Shown: piece by piece, positions 1 through 9,056 of the stretch
How the letters are laid out: the number at the start of each line of letters is the position of its first letter
How positions within the stretch are numbered: position 1 is the stretch's first letter
Assembly (NCBI GenBank): GCA_947645675.1
Contig: CANSDP010000002.1
Span: 124,001 to 188,000, forward strand
Reading direction: 5' to 3'
From: an uncultured Bacillota bacterium
GTDB lineage: Bacteria > Bacillota > Clostridia > Oscillospirales > Oscillospiraceae
DNA length: 64,000 bases
Made by a program: the position numbers and the translations under genes
The notes under the pieces: model-generated
What the model was told of the DNA's origin: nothing
The model's input: only the letters and a program-made list of their open reading frames with translations
Database searches by the model: none

Positions 1-3000
1 AATCACTGTGGTGCCGTCAGCTTCCTTCAGCGTGACAACCGGCTCCTTGGCGTTGCCATCATAGACATAGGAGTAAGTGCCGTCGGGCTCCACTGTCAGG
101 CCCTCGCCGCTCAGCTCAATTGTGGGATTCACCGGCTTTTTGGCGATCTCCGCCTTCACGCTCTGGGGGGCTTCGCCGGTGTAATTGGCCGTCTCCTGGA
201 TGCGGTACCAGACGGTATACTCGCCCGCGTTGGCACTCTTCGGGAAGTCGGTGGAGTAGGGACCGTCCTCGCTCAGGGCGTATTCCACAACTACGCCAGT
301 CGTGTTTACCACCGCCCCGGTGGCAATCAGGGCCTGCTCAGTGCCGTTGTAGGTCAGCGTTGCGGCAACAGGCGGGGTTGTAATCTTTGCAATCGCCTTG
401 TGGATGGTTGCCTTGACGGTGGTGCTGGAGTAGGAAACGGCGTAGTGTTCAGAATTTTTGCCAGTGATATTCGCTCCCGTTATATTTACGGTCACCGTTT
501 TATCCACACCGGCGTTTTCATCATCAAAGGCGCCGGTCAGACCTTGAATATTGATGACATCCCCGGGCAGAACGCCCTCTTTCACATCAGCGTGGACCGT
601 GGCGGTCATTTTGCCGTCATAGTCCTTATCCTCCGCCGTCACGATGGCGGTGACAGACTTCTTACTCGCTTCAAGCGTCCAGGTCGCGGTGGCGTCCGCA
701 TAATTGGTCAAACCGGTGACAGGGTCCTTACCGGATTTGGTAGCTTTCACCGTGGCCTTTCCATCGCCGACGATAGTGACCTGTCCGCTGTCCTGACCTA
801 CCTCCGCAACAGTTGCGCCGTCAACGGCTATGACCTCCCAGGTGACAAGACCGTTGCCTGAACCGCCGGACGTACCCAGTGTAAACTGATCCCCGTAAAT
901 GACCGTCCTGGGCTGGCCGGTGATGGACAGGGCCACTTGCTCCCGGAGGGTGATCTGGAACGTAACCGTAACCGCGGTAATGTCATAGTTGCCGCCCGTT
1001 TTATCGGCAACAATTACCTTTGCCGGTTTATCCGCAGTGCTTACGTCCCGGTTGTTTTCATAGGTCACGCTGTACTCGCTTGTCGGCAGAACGGTATCTC
1101 CGTCCTTGACTGTGACCGCAGGCTCTTTCCAGTCGCCGTCATACTGGTATTTCGTCTGGGACAGCTCCACCACGGGGGTGATCGGCTTGCGCTGGATTGC
1201 TACGTCGCTGACCTCCGCCGGATTTGGGTTCGGTCCGATGTAGTTGCCGGTCAGCCCGACCACTTTATACCAGACACTGTAGCCCGTCCCCGCGCTGGTG
1301 CCGGTGGGGATGGCGGTGGAGTAGGGGCCGTTTTCATTTTCCGAAAATTGGATCTCCAGGCCGTCACGCTTTGCCACAGGGTCCAGCGTGCCCGCGGTCA
1401 CCAGATTCTGGGCGGTGCCGTTGTAAACCGGCTTTGCGGCTTTGGGAGCAGTGACAATGGGTCTGATTTGGTTGATTGTCAGTGTAATGGGGGCGCTGAC
1501 AGCGGCCTCAAAGTTCTGCATCTCCGGGAGGCTGACGATCACATCATAAGTGCCCGCGTTGGTGGGCAGGCCGTCGGTGTAGCCGGCATCCCCCTGTTTC
1601 TTGTAGGAATACTGGAGATATTGCTGCAAATTATCTTCGGTGGACAGGATATTGATCTTCACAGGCGGGAGGTCGCCCGTCTGGGCAGGTGTGCTGGCCT
1701 CCACCGGCTCGCCGTCATAGTCCACCTCTACCGGAGCGGGCATGACAGAGGTATCCCAGACAAGGGCAGGCTGGTCCGGGTCCACAGTGTAGGTCTTGGT
1801 AAAGGTCCCGTTGAAGGTGATACCAGTAACTGTCACCTTAATTTCTCCGGCGTCCTTGCGGGGCTCATATTTGACCTCATAGTCAGTCCCCTTCACCAGC
1901 ACCCTGTTTGAACCGTCGGTCAGGGTAACCGTAATCTTTACATCCTCCGGTTGGATGGTGCCGTTATAGACCAGGTCGGTCAAATCGTTCTCGTCCACTT
2001 CAATCGTGAGGGTATTGCCGCACAAGGCGCAGGTCCCGTCCTTGTCCTCGAAGTCGAAGGTACACGGTTCTGTATCCTCCGTCCCGCAGGCCGGACAGGT
2101 CCAGGTGTGCTCTGTGGTGCCGGTGGTATGTGCGTAGCTTTTGCCCGCGTGGCCGGTACACTCGCCTACTACGACTGTCGTGGCATCGGCCATATCCCCT
2201 GGCAGGATCGGATTGCCGTCTCCGTCAAAATAGGCACAGCCCGGAGCGAGCAAAGCGGCAAAATCGCCGTCCGCCGTCCGAATCGCGGCGTTTTTTCCAT
2301 AATACCTGCCGGCGGAGAGCTGCACAGTCCCGCCGGAAGCAATATCCAGGGCATATGACCCACTGTGGACGTCCGTTCCAAGGTCCGTAACGCGCAGAGT
2401 ACCGCCGGACAGAACCTCCACACCGACCGCCTTCGAGTCAACCTTGCCTATGAGTTCTAAATCGCCGTTTTCGGTGACCTGTATAGCACTGGAGCCCGTT
2501 CCAAACAGGGTAAACTCCTTTGTATTGATAATTGTGAGGCCCGACACCACGTGGGGGGAGTTAAATGTCTCATTCGCCGACAATATATAGTCATATTTGT
2601 CGTTCTGCGCCGCATCGTTCAGCATGTCTGCCTGCTCCCACAGGGAAACACAGGGCGACAGGTCCACAAGCTGACGCTCGTCCTCGGTCAGCTCGTCGTA
2701 CAGGGCGTAAATTTCCTCGATCTGGGCCTGGACCTGAGCGCTGTTGCGTTCCGAAACGCTGTCGGGCAGTTCACCGATCAAGTCTTCGATGGGGCAGACC
2801 CGGCAGATAAACGCGCACGGCGCACCGGGGTCCTCCGGGGCATAGCCGCAAGCACCGTCGTGCTCATGCTGGCAGGACAGGGTCCGCGTGACGCAGCCGC
2901 TGTCCTCTGTGCACTCATGCGCGCACGAAACAGACTCGCCGGAACCGGAAGCATCCTCCGGTTCCGGTACGCACTCAGCTGTATGCTGATGTGTACAGCT

Positions 3001-3207
3001 CGTCTCTGTTGCATAGCAGCCGTCGTCGTGGCTATGTGTGCATTCCCGCTCCGGCGACGGCGCGGTATACCCGCACTCAGCCGTGTGCTCCTGATGGTGC
3101 GGACATACTCCGCCGCCCGTCTCCTCACCGGCGGCCAACACCCACACGGGGCACAGGTTCAGGCACAGAGCCAGTGTGAGAACAAAGCTTAGTACTCGGC
3201 GTTTCAT
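1..3207 (-). CDS. Large secreted surface protein with His/Cys repeats and YDG/Ig-like modules (partial, 3' end off window)
   Basis: An open frame of 1069 codons runs from an ATG at 3207 to the left edge without a stop, so the C-terminus is missing. The start follows a GGGAGG ribosome site. Residues 1-26 form a signal peptide (basic MKRR, hydrophobic core, Ala-Ala). Residues about 35-150 hold four or more His/Cys repeats of the kind CxHxHDxxCGY. Further on there is a CPACG...CALCG zinc-ribbon-like module near residue 365-390. The second half consists of tandem Ig-like/bacterial surface modules in two alternating types (one containing VYNGT, one containing YDG...KEPVVT) and a YDG domain at about residues 840-925. 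The family is known from secreted wall or matrix proteins of gut Firmicutes; adhesion is an inference. Long plus-strand frames across this stretch are shadows of its composition. Confidence 0.85.
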   Translation of the reverse strand, partial: MKRRVLSFVLTLALCLNLCPVWVLAAGEETGGGVCPHHQEHTAECGYTAPSPERECTHSHDDGCYATETSCTHQHTAECVPEPEDASGSGESVSCAHECTEDSGCVTRTLSCQHEHDGACGYAPEDPGAPCAFICRVCPIEDLIGELPDSVSERNSAQVQAQIEEIYALYDELTEDERQLVDLSPCVSLWEQADMLNDAAQNDKYDYILSANETFNSPHVVSGLTIINTKEFTLFGTGSSAIQVTENGDLELIGKVDSKAVGVEVLSGGTLRVTDLGTDVHSGSYALDIASGGTVQLSAGRYYGKNAAIRTADGDFAALLAPGCAYFDGDGNPILPGDMADATTVVVGECTGHAGKSYAHTTGTTEHTWTCPACGTEDTEPCTFDFEDKDGTCALCGNTLTIEVDENDLTDLVYNGTIQPEDVKITVTLTDGSNRVLVKGTDYEVKYEPRKDAGEIKVTVTGITFNGTFTKTYTVDPDQPALVWDTSVMPAPVEVDYDGEPVEASTPAQTGDLPPVKINILSTEDNLQQYLQYSYKKQGDAGYTDGLPTNAGTYDVIVSLPEMQNFEAAVSAPITLTINQIRPIVTAPKAAKPVYNGTAQNLVTAGTLDPVAKRDGLEIQFSENENGPYSTAIPTGTSAGTGYSVWYKVVGLTGNYIGPNPNPAEVSDVAIQRKPITPVVELSQTKYQYDGDWKEPAVTVKDGDTVLPTSEYSVTYENNRDVSTADKPAKVIVADKTGGNYDITAVTVTFQITLREQVALSITGQPRTVIYGDQFTLGTSGGSGNGLVTWEVIAVDGATVAEVGQDSGQVTIVGDGKATVKATKSGKDPVTGLTNYADATATWTLEASKKSVTAIVTAEDKDYDGKMTATVHADVKEGVLPGDVINIQGLTGAFDDENAGVDKTVTVNITGANITGKNSEHYAVSYSSTTVKATIHKAIAKITTPPVAATLTYNGTEQALIATGAVVNTTGVVVEYALSEDGPYSTDFPKSANAGEYTVWYRIQETANYTGEAPQSVKAEIAKKPVNPTIELSGEGLTVEPDGTYSYVYDGNAKEPVVTLKEADGTTVI

Positions 3208-3539
3208 ACTACGACCTCCCAAACTCATAGGAAAATTGCCTTGAGGCACACTCCCTCAATTTATCATTTTTATTTTACCACTGGGAAAGAAAAATGTCCA
3301 CAGGCGAAACGATGATTTTCGCGGCAATTGACCGAGCAAAAGACTGTGAACAGGCGGAGGCAAGGGGGAGAAAAATCCAATATGCCGCAAGCAATTTATG
3401 CGCCTTCTGGACAAATCTTTCCGTGAACAAATCCTTGCCTCCACGTGCTGTCCAAGATCCCCTAACACACGCAATACCCTGCTTTCGGCCGGCCGCAAAA
3501 AGGGACCCCGGAGATTGTCCTCTCCAGGGTCCCTTTGTA
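3208..3539. other. Gene-free stretch upstream of the surface protein
   Basis: About 330 bases hold no convincing gene. The part next to 3207 is AT-rich and should carry the promoter of the surface protein (candidate TAAAAT and TAAATT boxes on the minus strand, no clear -35). The far end contains the terminator of the symporter gene. The middle shows nothing recognisable. Confidence 0.5.
3497..3536 (-). terminator. Terminator of the Na+/proline symporter gene
   Basis: An 11-base inverted repeat (AAAGGGACCCT type arms at 3526-3536 and 3497-3507) lies directly after the stop codon at 3540. Read on the minus strand, the right arm runs into a run of T residues, the form of an intrinsic terminator. 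Confidence 0.75.
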
Positions 3540-5069
3540 TCATTTGTCGTACTCCTCAAAGGCCTTGACCACCTCGGCCTCGGGGGCCGGGGTGAGCAGG
3601 GAGACCACCACGATAGCGGCCAGGGCCACCAGGAAGGCGGGCAGGAGCTCATAGATATTCCAGATGCCGCCCAGGGGCTTGACCAGGAACTTCCAAACGA
3701 AGATCATCGCGCCTCCAGCCACCAAGCCGGCCATAATGCCCTGGCGGTTGCTCCGCTTCCAGAACAGGGCGCACAGCATAGCGGGTCCGAAGGCAGCGCC
3801 AAAGCCCGCCCAGGCGAAGGAGACGATCTGGAACACGTTGCTGTCCGGGTCGGAGGCCAGGAACATGGCGATAACGGCGATGACCACCACGGTGAGCCGC
3901 GCGGTGAGCATGGTCTGCTTCTGGGTCAGCTTGATGCCGAAGACGTTCTGCACCAGGTTCTCCGAGAAGGCGGAGGAGGCGGCCAGCAGCTGGCTGTCGG
4001 CGGTGGACATGGTGGCGGCCAGGATGCCGGCCAAAATGCACCCGGCCACAATGGCGGGGAAGATGCCGTAGCCCGACAGCAGGTCGGACAGCTTGACGAT
4101 CACCGTCTCGGTGGCGCTGCCCTCCAGGAAGGGGATGCGCCCGGCGGCGGAGACGGCGTGACCCACGATGCCGATGAACACCGCGACCCCCATAGAGATG
4201 ACCACCCACACCGAGGCAATGCGCCGGGACAGCTTCAGCTCGTTCTCATCCCGGATAGCCATAAAGCGGACCAGGATGTGGGGCATTCCAAAGTAGCCCA
4301 GGCCCCAGGCCATCATGGACACGATGCGGATGAAGCCGTAGGGCTCGGCGGAGCCGGTGGCCGCGTTGTAGGTCTCACCGAAGCTGAGGAAGCCGGGCAG
4401 GGTGCGGGCGTGGTCCAGCACGGCGTCCATGCCCCCGGCCTGAACAATGCCGAATACCACGATAATCGCCAGGGCGATGGTCATAATAACCGACTGAATC
4501 AGGTCCATGGTAGCTACGGCGGAGAAGCCGCCCATTGAGGTGTAGCTGATGATAACGATGGCGCCGATCACGACCGCCGTCATATAGTCCCAGCCAAAGA
4601 GGCTGTTGAACAGCTTGCCGATGGCGGCCAGTCCGGAGGCCACATAGGGCACGAAGAAAATGAGGATAATAAGGGCGGAAATGCACATAATTACCGGCTT
4701 TTTCTCGCCGTAACGCTTGGAAATGAAGCTGGGGATGGTGATGGCGTCCAGCTTCACGCTGTACCGCCGCAGACGCTTTGCCACCAGCAGGAAGTTGAGA
4801 TAGGTGCCCGCCGCCAGACCGATGGCCGTCCAGCTGGCATCCGCCACGCCGGACAGATAGGCTAGACCGGGTATGCCCATCAGCAGATAGCTGCTCATGT
4901 CGCTGGCCTCGGCGCTCATGGCAGTGACCAGAGGGCCCATGCCCCGGCCGCCCAGGTAGAAGCCCTCGGCGCTCTTCTTGGACCGGCGGCCGATCATCAC
5001 ACCGGTGAAAATCACGAAACAGAGATAGAGGATGATGGTCCCCATGATACAGACTTGCGCAGTTGTCAT
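3540..5069 (-). CDS. putP: Sodium/proline symporter (SSS family)
   Basis: A 509-residue sodium:solute symporter that would import proline with Na+ across the cytoplasmic membrane. The protein is almost entirely hydrophobic, with the 12-13 membrane segments expected for the family, and carries typical motifs such as GGRGMGPLVTAMSAEASDMS near residue 40-60 and the SSYLLMGIPG that follows. The length matches PutP (about 500). The frame opens further upstream, but the ATG at 5069 is chosen because GGAGGG sits seven bases before it and the preceding residues are not symporter-like. A TetR gene lies upstream in the same direction, with a long perfect inverted repeat between them, so control by that TetR is plausible. 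Substrate specificity is inferred from family resemblance; another SSS substrate is possible. Confidence 0.9.
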   Translation of the reverse strand: MTTAQVCIMGTIILYLCFVIFTGVMIGRRSKKSAEGFYLGGRGMGPLVTAMSAEASDMSSYLLMGIPGLAYLSGVADASWTAIGLAAGTYLNFLLVAKRLRRYSVKLDAITIPSFISKRYGEKKPVIMCISALIILIFFVPYVASGLAAIGKLFNSLFGWDYMTAVVIGAIVIISYTSMGGFSAVATMDLIQSVIMTIALAIIVVFGIVQAGGMDAVLDHARTLPGFLSFGETYNAATGSAEPYGFIRIVSMMAWGLGYFGMPHILVRFMAIRDENELKLSRRIASVWVVISMGVAVFIGIVGHAVSAAGRIPFLEGSATETVIVKLSDLLSGYGIFPAIVAGCILAGILAATMSTADSQLLAASSAFSENLVQNVFGIKLTQKQTMLTARLTVVVIAVIAMFLASDPDSNVFQIVSFAWAGFGAAFGPAMLCALFWKRSNRQGIMAGLVAGGAMIFVWKFLVKPLGGIWNIYELLPAFLVALAAIVVVSLLTPAPEAEVVKAFEEYDK

Positions 5070-5175
5070 AATGTTCTCCCTCCAAAATAGCCGCCCCCGG
5101 CGGCGAATTGCTGCTATCATAACAGGAACGCAACTAGAATACAACACAGAACGAACTCCGTACAAAAGCAAATAA

Positions 5176-5217
5176 TACAGTCAATTTTCATTGAAATATC
5201 AACGAAAATTGACTGTA
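5176..5217. promoter_or_regulatory. Long inverted repeat between tetR and putP, candidate operator
   Basis: Perfect 14-base arms (TACAGTCAATTTTC at 5176-5189 and its complement at 5204-5217) are separated by 14 bases. On the minus strand the putP-proximal arm contains TTGACT, a possible -35 box for putP. The AT-rich stem lacks the T-tail of a terminator. It is most simply the binding site of the adjacent TetR protein, which is an inference. Confidence 0.6.
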
Positions 5218-5246
5218 CATTTTTTATAATCTATTTTTAGACGTTT

Positions 5247-5837
5247 CTACAAACTTTTTCGAAACTCCCGCAAAAACATGGGCATCATGGCCGCGCTGTA
5301 CTGGGTGAGGGAGTAATCCCCGGCGGACAGGCACCAGTCGTAGATGAGGGCCCGCTCGCACAGGGCGTAGGCCCGGACGATCTCATTGGCGGTGACATCC
5401 CCCCGCAGCTCCCCCCGCTCCTGGCCCTGGAGGACGATCTGACGCAGCAGCTTGTAATAGGTCCGCCCGTGGTCCAGAAGGGACCGGTCCCCCCGGGTCA
5501 CCAGCTGGGAGGAGTACAGCCGGGCCAGCAGGTCCAGAGAGATGGAGTTCTCAATCATGGCGAAGAGCTCCCGGTTGAGGTACATCAGCTGCTCAAACCG
5601 GTCCTGCTCCGGGTCGATGGTCTCCATCAGCTCGTCATACTTCTGGTCGAACACGTCGGACAGGGTGGACAGCAGGCCGTCCTTGCCCTGGAAGTAGTGG
5701 TAAAAGGACCCCCGGGAGGTGCCCGACTCCTCAATGATCTCCTCCACCGTGGTGTCGTCATACCCCTGGCGGTAAAACAGCCGCCACGCCGCCTCGATAA
5801 TCTTCCCCCGGGTGTTCTGCGTACGCTTTTTCCTCAT
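5247..5837 (-). CDS. TetR/AcrR family transcriptional regulator
   Basis: A 196-residue TetR-type repressor. Residues about 8-55 form the N-terminal helix-turn-helix domain, with the family signature AAWRLFYRQGYDDTTVEEI followed by GTSRGSFYHYFQGKDGL. The remainder is the all-helical ligand domain. The ATG at 5837 is preferred over upstream in-frame codons because TAAGGAGG precedes it at good spacing. The gene ends 178 bases before the putP start, and the perfect inverted repeat at 5176-5217 lies in that gap, suggesting that it regulates putP and perhaps responds to a compound linked to proline or osmolyte uptake. The ligand cannot be read from the sequence. Confidence 0.9.
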   Translation of the reverse strand: MRKKRTQNTRGKIIEAAWRLFYRQGYDDTTVEEIIEESGTSRGSFYHYFQGKDGLLSTLSDVFDQKYDELMETIDPEQDRFEQLMYLNRELFAMIENSISLDLLARLYSSQLVTRGDRSLLDHGRTYYKLLRQIVLQGQERGELRGDVTANEIVRAYALCERALIYDWCLSAGDYSLTQYSAAMMPMFLREFRKSL

Positions 5838-5957
5838 ATGGACCTCCTTACCCGCGATTGCACCACCTACTATAGCGGAGAACCGCCGGAAGGTCAAGTC
5901 TGTGGAGCCGAATTTCCCACCCCGCCGCCGCGGCCCAACAGCCTGAAGGCGGGGCGG

Positions 5958-6911
5958 TCACCGGAGGGGGCCGGCCGCTCCGTTTTCGATGGGGAGATAC
6001 CAGTCCTGACAGGAGATACCTATAATTTGCTCCACGTCCAGGGGCTCCACGTCCTCCGGCTGCACCAGGTTATAGGGGTCCATAAACAGCCAGCTGCCAG
6101 TGGCCAGCCGGAAAGAACCGCCCAGGCTGTCCCGCACAGACACCCGGGTACTGCCGTCCTCAAAGTGTACCGTGAGCGCCCCCCGCAGCTTGTCATGGTC
6201 CCGGGTGTTCTCAAAGCTGGCGTCCTCCTTATACTGCGTCACCGCGTTGATCCCCAGCGGGGACAGCTCCAGCCGGTCCAGCGGGGGCAGGACTCCGCCG
6301 GTGTCCAGCCCGCTCAGGTCGATGGTCTGAATGGGAACATATTCCAGGGTGACGGGGATCTTACATTCCATGGGCTTGACGATCCGCAGAGTCATATTGG
6401 GGTCGCCCACGTTCTGGCCGCCCCACTCCATCACGGCGGCCAGGGCGGACTTGCCGTCCGCCTCACAGCGGATGATCTCCCCTCCGAACACCGAGCTGGA
6501 GATGCCAGGGTTATCCGGGCCGTTCTGGTCAAAGTGAGCCCAGATGTCCATCCCCTCCTGAAGGCGGTTTCCCTCCAGGTCCTTGATCTCCAGATAGCCC
6601 ACAATCAGGTAGTGGTCGGCAATCACGCTGTCCACCCGCAGCTCATAGCCGTCCTCTGTCACCACCCTGCTCTCCGCAGGCCGGACGTAGGGGGCGAAGG
6701 GCCCCGCCGCGCCGAAAATATATTCCCGCAGCTGGGAGGACAGGGCCACCGCCGAGGTGAGCATGGCGAAAATCACCGCCGCCGTCAGCAGCACCCGCCC
6801 CACCCGGCGGGGCAGTCTTTTTTTGTTCTCCTCCAGCGCGGCCAAAATGCGGGCCTCACAGTCTTTGGGCATCTGAATCATATCCATAACCTCCTGATAT
6901 TCACGTTTCAT
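5958..6911 (-). CDS. DUF4179-type membrane protein, probable anti-sigma factor
   Basis: A 317-residue protein with a short cytoplasmic N-terminus, one membrane helix at about residues 40-60 (VLLTAAVIFAMLTSAVAL) and a large outer domain. This layout and the sequence match DUF4179 proteins, which are co-encoded with ECF sigma factors and are thought to hold them at the membrane. Its ATG lies inside the 3' end of the sigma factor gene (11-base overlap at 6901-6911), so the two are translationally coupled. No zinc-binding anti-sigma motif (HxxxCxxC) is visible in the N-terminal 40 residues, so the anti-sigma role rests on context rather than on a motif. Confidence 0.8.
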   Translation of the reverse strand: MKREYQEVMDMIQMPKDCEARILAALEENKKRLPRRVGRVLLTAAVIFAMLTSAVALSSQLREYIFGAAGPFAPYVRPAESRVVTEDGYELRVDSVIADHYLIVGYLEIKDLEGNRLQEGMDIWAHFDQNGPDNPGISSSVFGGEIIRCEADGKSALAAVMEWGGQNVGDPNMTLRIVKPMECKIPVTLEYVPIQTIDLSGLDTGGVLPPLDRLELSPLGINAVTQYKEDASFENTRDHDKLRGALTVHFEDGSTRVSVRDSLGGSFRLATGSWLFMDPYNLVQPEDVEPLDVEQIIGISCQDWYLPIENGAAGPLR

Positions 6912-7368
6912 ACGGACAATCCTCCACCAAAATTTCTTTCAGCTTTTTCCGGGCCCGCAGCAGCCGGGTGGTGACGGCGCTCTGACTGATATGGAGCATA
7001 TCCCCCACTTCCCGGGTGGAAAATCCCTCATAGTAGTGGAGATAGAGCACCGCCCGGTCCTTGGAGGGCAGAGCCATCACCTGGCGCAGCAGCGTCTCCG
7101 CCTGGGGCGCGGCCACAGACAGCGCCTCGTCCAACGGGACGGTGGACCGGCGGCGGGTCCAGCGCCAGAGACTGCGGCACTGATTGGCCGTCACCTGGAG
7201 TAGCCACGCTCTCTCCCGCTCCGGCGGCAGGTCCGGCCTTTTTTCCAGCAGCTTGAGAAATACCGTCTGACACACATCCTCCGCGTCGGCGGGAGAGCCC
7301 GTCATGGACAGGGCCAGCCGGTAGACCGGGTCCTTATACCGCTGGAAGAGTGTCAGGGCATCGTTCAT
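6901..7368 (-). CDS. ECF-type RNA polymerase sigma factor
   Basis: A 155-residue sigma-70 family factor of the extracytoplasmic-function group. Region 2 is seen at residues about 8-70 (YRLALSMTGSPADAEDVCQ, then FLKLLEKRPDL) and region 4 at about 100-150 (ALPSKDRAVLYLHYYEGFST then the helix-turn-helix with SQSAVTTRLLRARKKLKE). Regions 1 and 3 are absent, as usual for this group. It overlaps the gene for a DUF4179 membrane protein, its likely inhibitor and sensor. No repeat of an ECF-style promoter was recognised upstream, so autoregulation is not shown. Confidence 0.92.
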   Translation of the reverse strand: MNDALTLFQRYKDPVYRLALSMTGSPADAEDVCQTVFLKLLEKRPDLPPERERAWLLQVTANQCRSLWRWTRRRSTVPLDEALSVAAPQAETLLRQVMALPSKDRAVLYLHYYEGFSTREVGDMLHISQSAVTTRLLRARKKLKEILVEDCPYET

Positions 7369-7433
7369 ATGGACAACCTCCTTCCTGTATATAAAACGCC
7401 CGGGGTGGGGGTGTTGTCACAGCGAAAATAAAA

Positions 7434-7455
7434 AGACCTCCCCGAAGGGAGGTCT
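7434..7455 (-). terminator. Terminator after the gene at 7460-8353
   Basis: A nine-base perfect stem (AGACCTCCC with GGGAGGTCT) with a four-base loop begins four bases after the stop codon. On the minus strand it is followed by TTTTTATTTT. Confidence 0.85.
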
Positions 7456-7459
7456 CGCC

Positions 7460-8353
7460 TCAGCCGAAAATGTCCAGCTCCTTATATTTGGACAGCCGTT
7501 CGCCCACGGCCTCCCAGGTCAGGCCGGAGCGCACGAAGTCGTAGTCGCTCCAGATCCGGTCCAGCTCGGCCTTGAACCGGGGGGCCTCCTCCGGCTTGGC
7601 GGAGCCGGTGCGGACATAGTAGTCGGGCAGGAGGGCGCAGCCCACGGCGCCGCTCTCGGCGATGGGCAGCTCCTCCGCCCCCTGGCTCAGGGCGGCGATC
7701 AGCCGCAGATGGCCGTCTATGTAGCCATTGAGCTCCTGCTCCGTCCCCATCATGCCGTTCAGGTCGAAGAGCTGGAAGGGGGCCCCGCCGGGGACCTCGA
7801 CCTCGCCGGTGTAGTAGACCGCCTTGCCGTTGAGCTCATAGAGGGCGTTGCAGACATCCATCAGGCGCTGGTACTCCTCCTGGGCGGGCGGGGTCTGGAA
7901 GGACTTGAACATCATGTCCACAGCCCAGCCCAGCTGGCCCAGTACCTCACAGCCGGGGAGCCTGGCCAGCCGCTCCCCCAGCTTCACCAGCCGGGCGGCG
8001 GACAGCAGGCCCCACACCCGGACCTGGGGGTCCTCCAGGCCGCCGGCCTTCTCCTCAATCTGGGCGGGGACGGCGTTGTACAGCAGATCTTCCTCTTCCT
8101 CCAGCGCGCCGATGCGGTCGGAGCAGTCGTCCGTCAGCTTCTCGCCCACCTCGTCATAGACATCATCGTCGGCGCTGTAGATGGTGTCCGCCCGGTGGAG
8201 CCACAGCTGGGCCCAGTTCAGGTCGCCCTTGTCCATGGCCTCCACGCCCAGCTCATAATAGGCCTTTGCCAGGCCGGTCCAGTCCCGCTTCTTTTGCAGC
8301 TCGGCCAACCGTTCCTCCGGCGTCTTGGCCTCCTTCTTTCCAAATCCAAACAT
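7460..8353 (-). CDS. Conserved hypothetical protein, soluble, repeat-like N-terminus
   Basis: A 297-residue soluble protein that I do not recognise. The start at 8353 (MFGFGKKE) is chosen because AGGAG lies eight bases before it; an upstream in-frame ATG sits too close to that ribosome site. The N-terminal 60 residues (ERLAELQKKRDWTGLAKAYY, then ELGVEAMDKGDLNWAQLWLH) have the pattern of tetratricopeptide or Sel1-type helical pairs. The rest is acidic, without membrane segments or catalytic motifs. It stands alone with its own terminator. Confidence 0.75.
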   Translation of the reverse strand: MFGFGKKEAKTPEERLAELQKKRDWTGLAKAYYELGVEAMDKGDLNWAQLWLHRADTIYSADDDVYDEVGEKLTDDCSDRIGALEEEEDLLYNAVPAQIEEKAGGLEDPQVRVWGLLSAARLVKLGERLARLPGCEVLGQLGWAVDMMFKSFQTPPAQEEYQRLMDVCNALYELNGKAVYYTGEVEVPGGAPFQLFDLNGMMGTEQELNGYIDGHLRLIAALSQGAEELPIAESGAVGCALLPDYYVRTGSAKPEEAPRFKAELDRIWSDYDFVRSGLTWEAVGERLSKYKELDIFG

Positions 8354-8459
8354 AGCAGTCATCTCCTGTTTAGTTGTTGGGTGCGCTGACTGGATTATAG
8401 CCCCGTTGAAAAAACTTGTCAAATTAAGATTTTATGGACGGTCCGGAGACCGTCCCTGT

Positions 8460-8771
8460 TTATTTAAACCGCACCGCCGTGCCGTAGGCGATGACCTCGG
8501 CGGCCCCCTGCATCACGGCGGAGGAGCCGTAGCGGATATTCACCACCGCGTCGGCTCCCAGAGCCTCGGCCTCGTCCACCATGCGCTTGACGGCAATCTG
8601 ACGGGCCTCGTTGAGCATCTCGGTGTAGCTGGTGATCTCGCCGCCCACCAGGGTCTTCATACCGGCCATGAAGTCCTTGCCGAAGTTCTTGGACTGGACC
8701 ACGGTGCCCTTGGCCATACCCAGCACCTCAAATTCCTTCCCGGGGATGTAGTCAATGTTTACCAGCAGCAT
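8460..8771 (-). CDS. YbjQ family protein (UPF0145)
   Basis: A 103-residue protein of the YbjQ/UPF0145 family, normally about 100-110 residues and forming pentameric rings; the biochemical role is unsettled, although it is sometimes described as a putative metal-binding domain. The family pattern is clear: YIPGKEFEVLGMAKGTVVQS at the start, GGEITSYTEMLNEAR in the middle and LGADAVVNIRYGSS near the end. A hairpin at about 8436-8455 downstream could terminate it, though its T-tail is weak. It follows the MerR/membrane-protein set in the same direction but with a 27-base gap. Confidence 0.88.
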   Translation of the reverse strand: MLLVNIDYIPGKEFEVLGMAKGTVVQSKNFGKDFMAGMKTLVGGEITSYTEMLNEARQIAVKRMVDEAEALGADAVVNIRYGSSAVMQGAAEVIAYGTAVRFK

Positions 8772-8798
8772 AATGTTTTCCTCCTTATAAAAATGGAA

Positions 8799-9056
8799 TC
8801 AGTATTTTTTGGCTTCTTCCAGTTCGCCCTTTTCAATCTCCCGCACCCGCTGCCACAGGGCGGCAAAGGTAAAGGGGATGGTAATCAAATCACTCATGGC
8901 CAGAAAGAGCATCAGTCCCCGCAGCCAGCCGGTCTGGGTGACCGACCGCAGGTAGAGCAGCGCCCCTGCCGTGATCAGCTGCAACAAGACGTTGAGCACC
9001 ACCGACCGCACCGCCGCCCGCTTCTCCGCCGGGCGGTCAATACTTTTTGGCCGCAT
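8799..9056 (-). CDS. Small two-helix membrane protein sharing the MerR C-terminal tail
   Basis: An 85-residue membrane protein. The ATG at 9056 has GGGAGGGG upstream and lies 20 bases inside the preceding gene, so translation is coupled. Two hydrophobic segments (about residues 17-36 and 43-62) are followed by a charged cytoplasmic tail LWQRVREIEKGELEEAKKY. Almost the same tail closes the upstream membrane protein and the MerR regulator, which suggests the three arose by duplication or must bind a common partner. Function unknown. Confidence 0.75.
   Translation of the reverse strand: MRPKSIDRPAEKRAAVRSVVLNVLLQLITAGALLYLRSVTQTGWLRGLMLFLAMSDLITIPFTFAALWQRVREIEKGELEEAKKY

Noticed and set aside
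400-2441. Several plus-strand frames of 60-320 codons and one minus-strand out-of-frame reading
   Set aside because: They lie opposite or out of frame with the continuous 1069-codon surface protein gene, which has a signal peptide, ribosome site and recognisable domains.
3256-3652. Frames of 95-125 codons upstream of putP
   Set aside because: They run through the terminator and the putP 3' end without a ribosome site or family resemblance.
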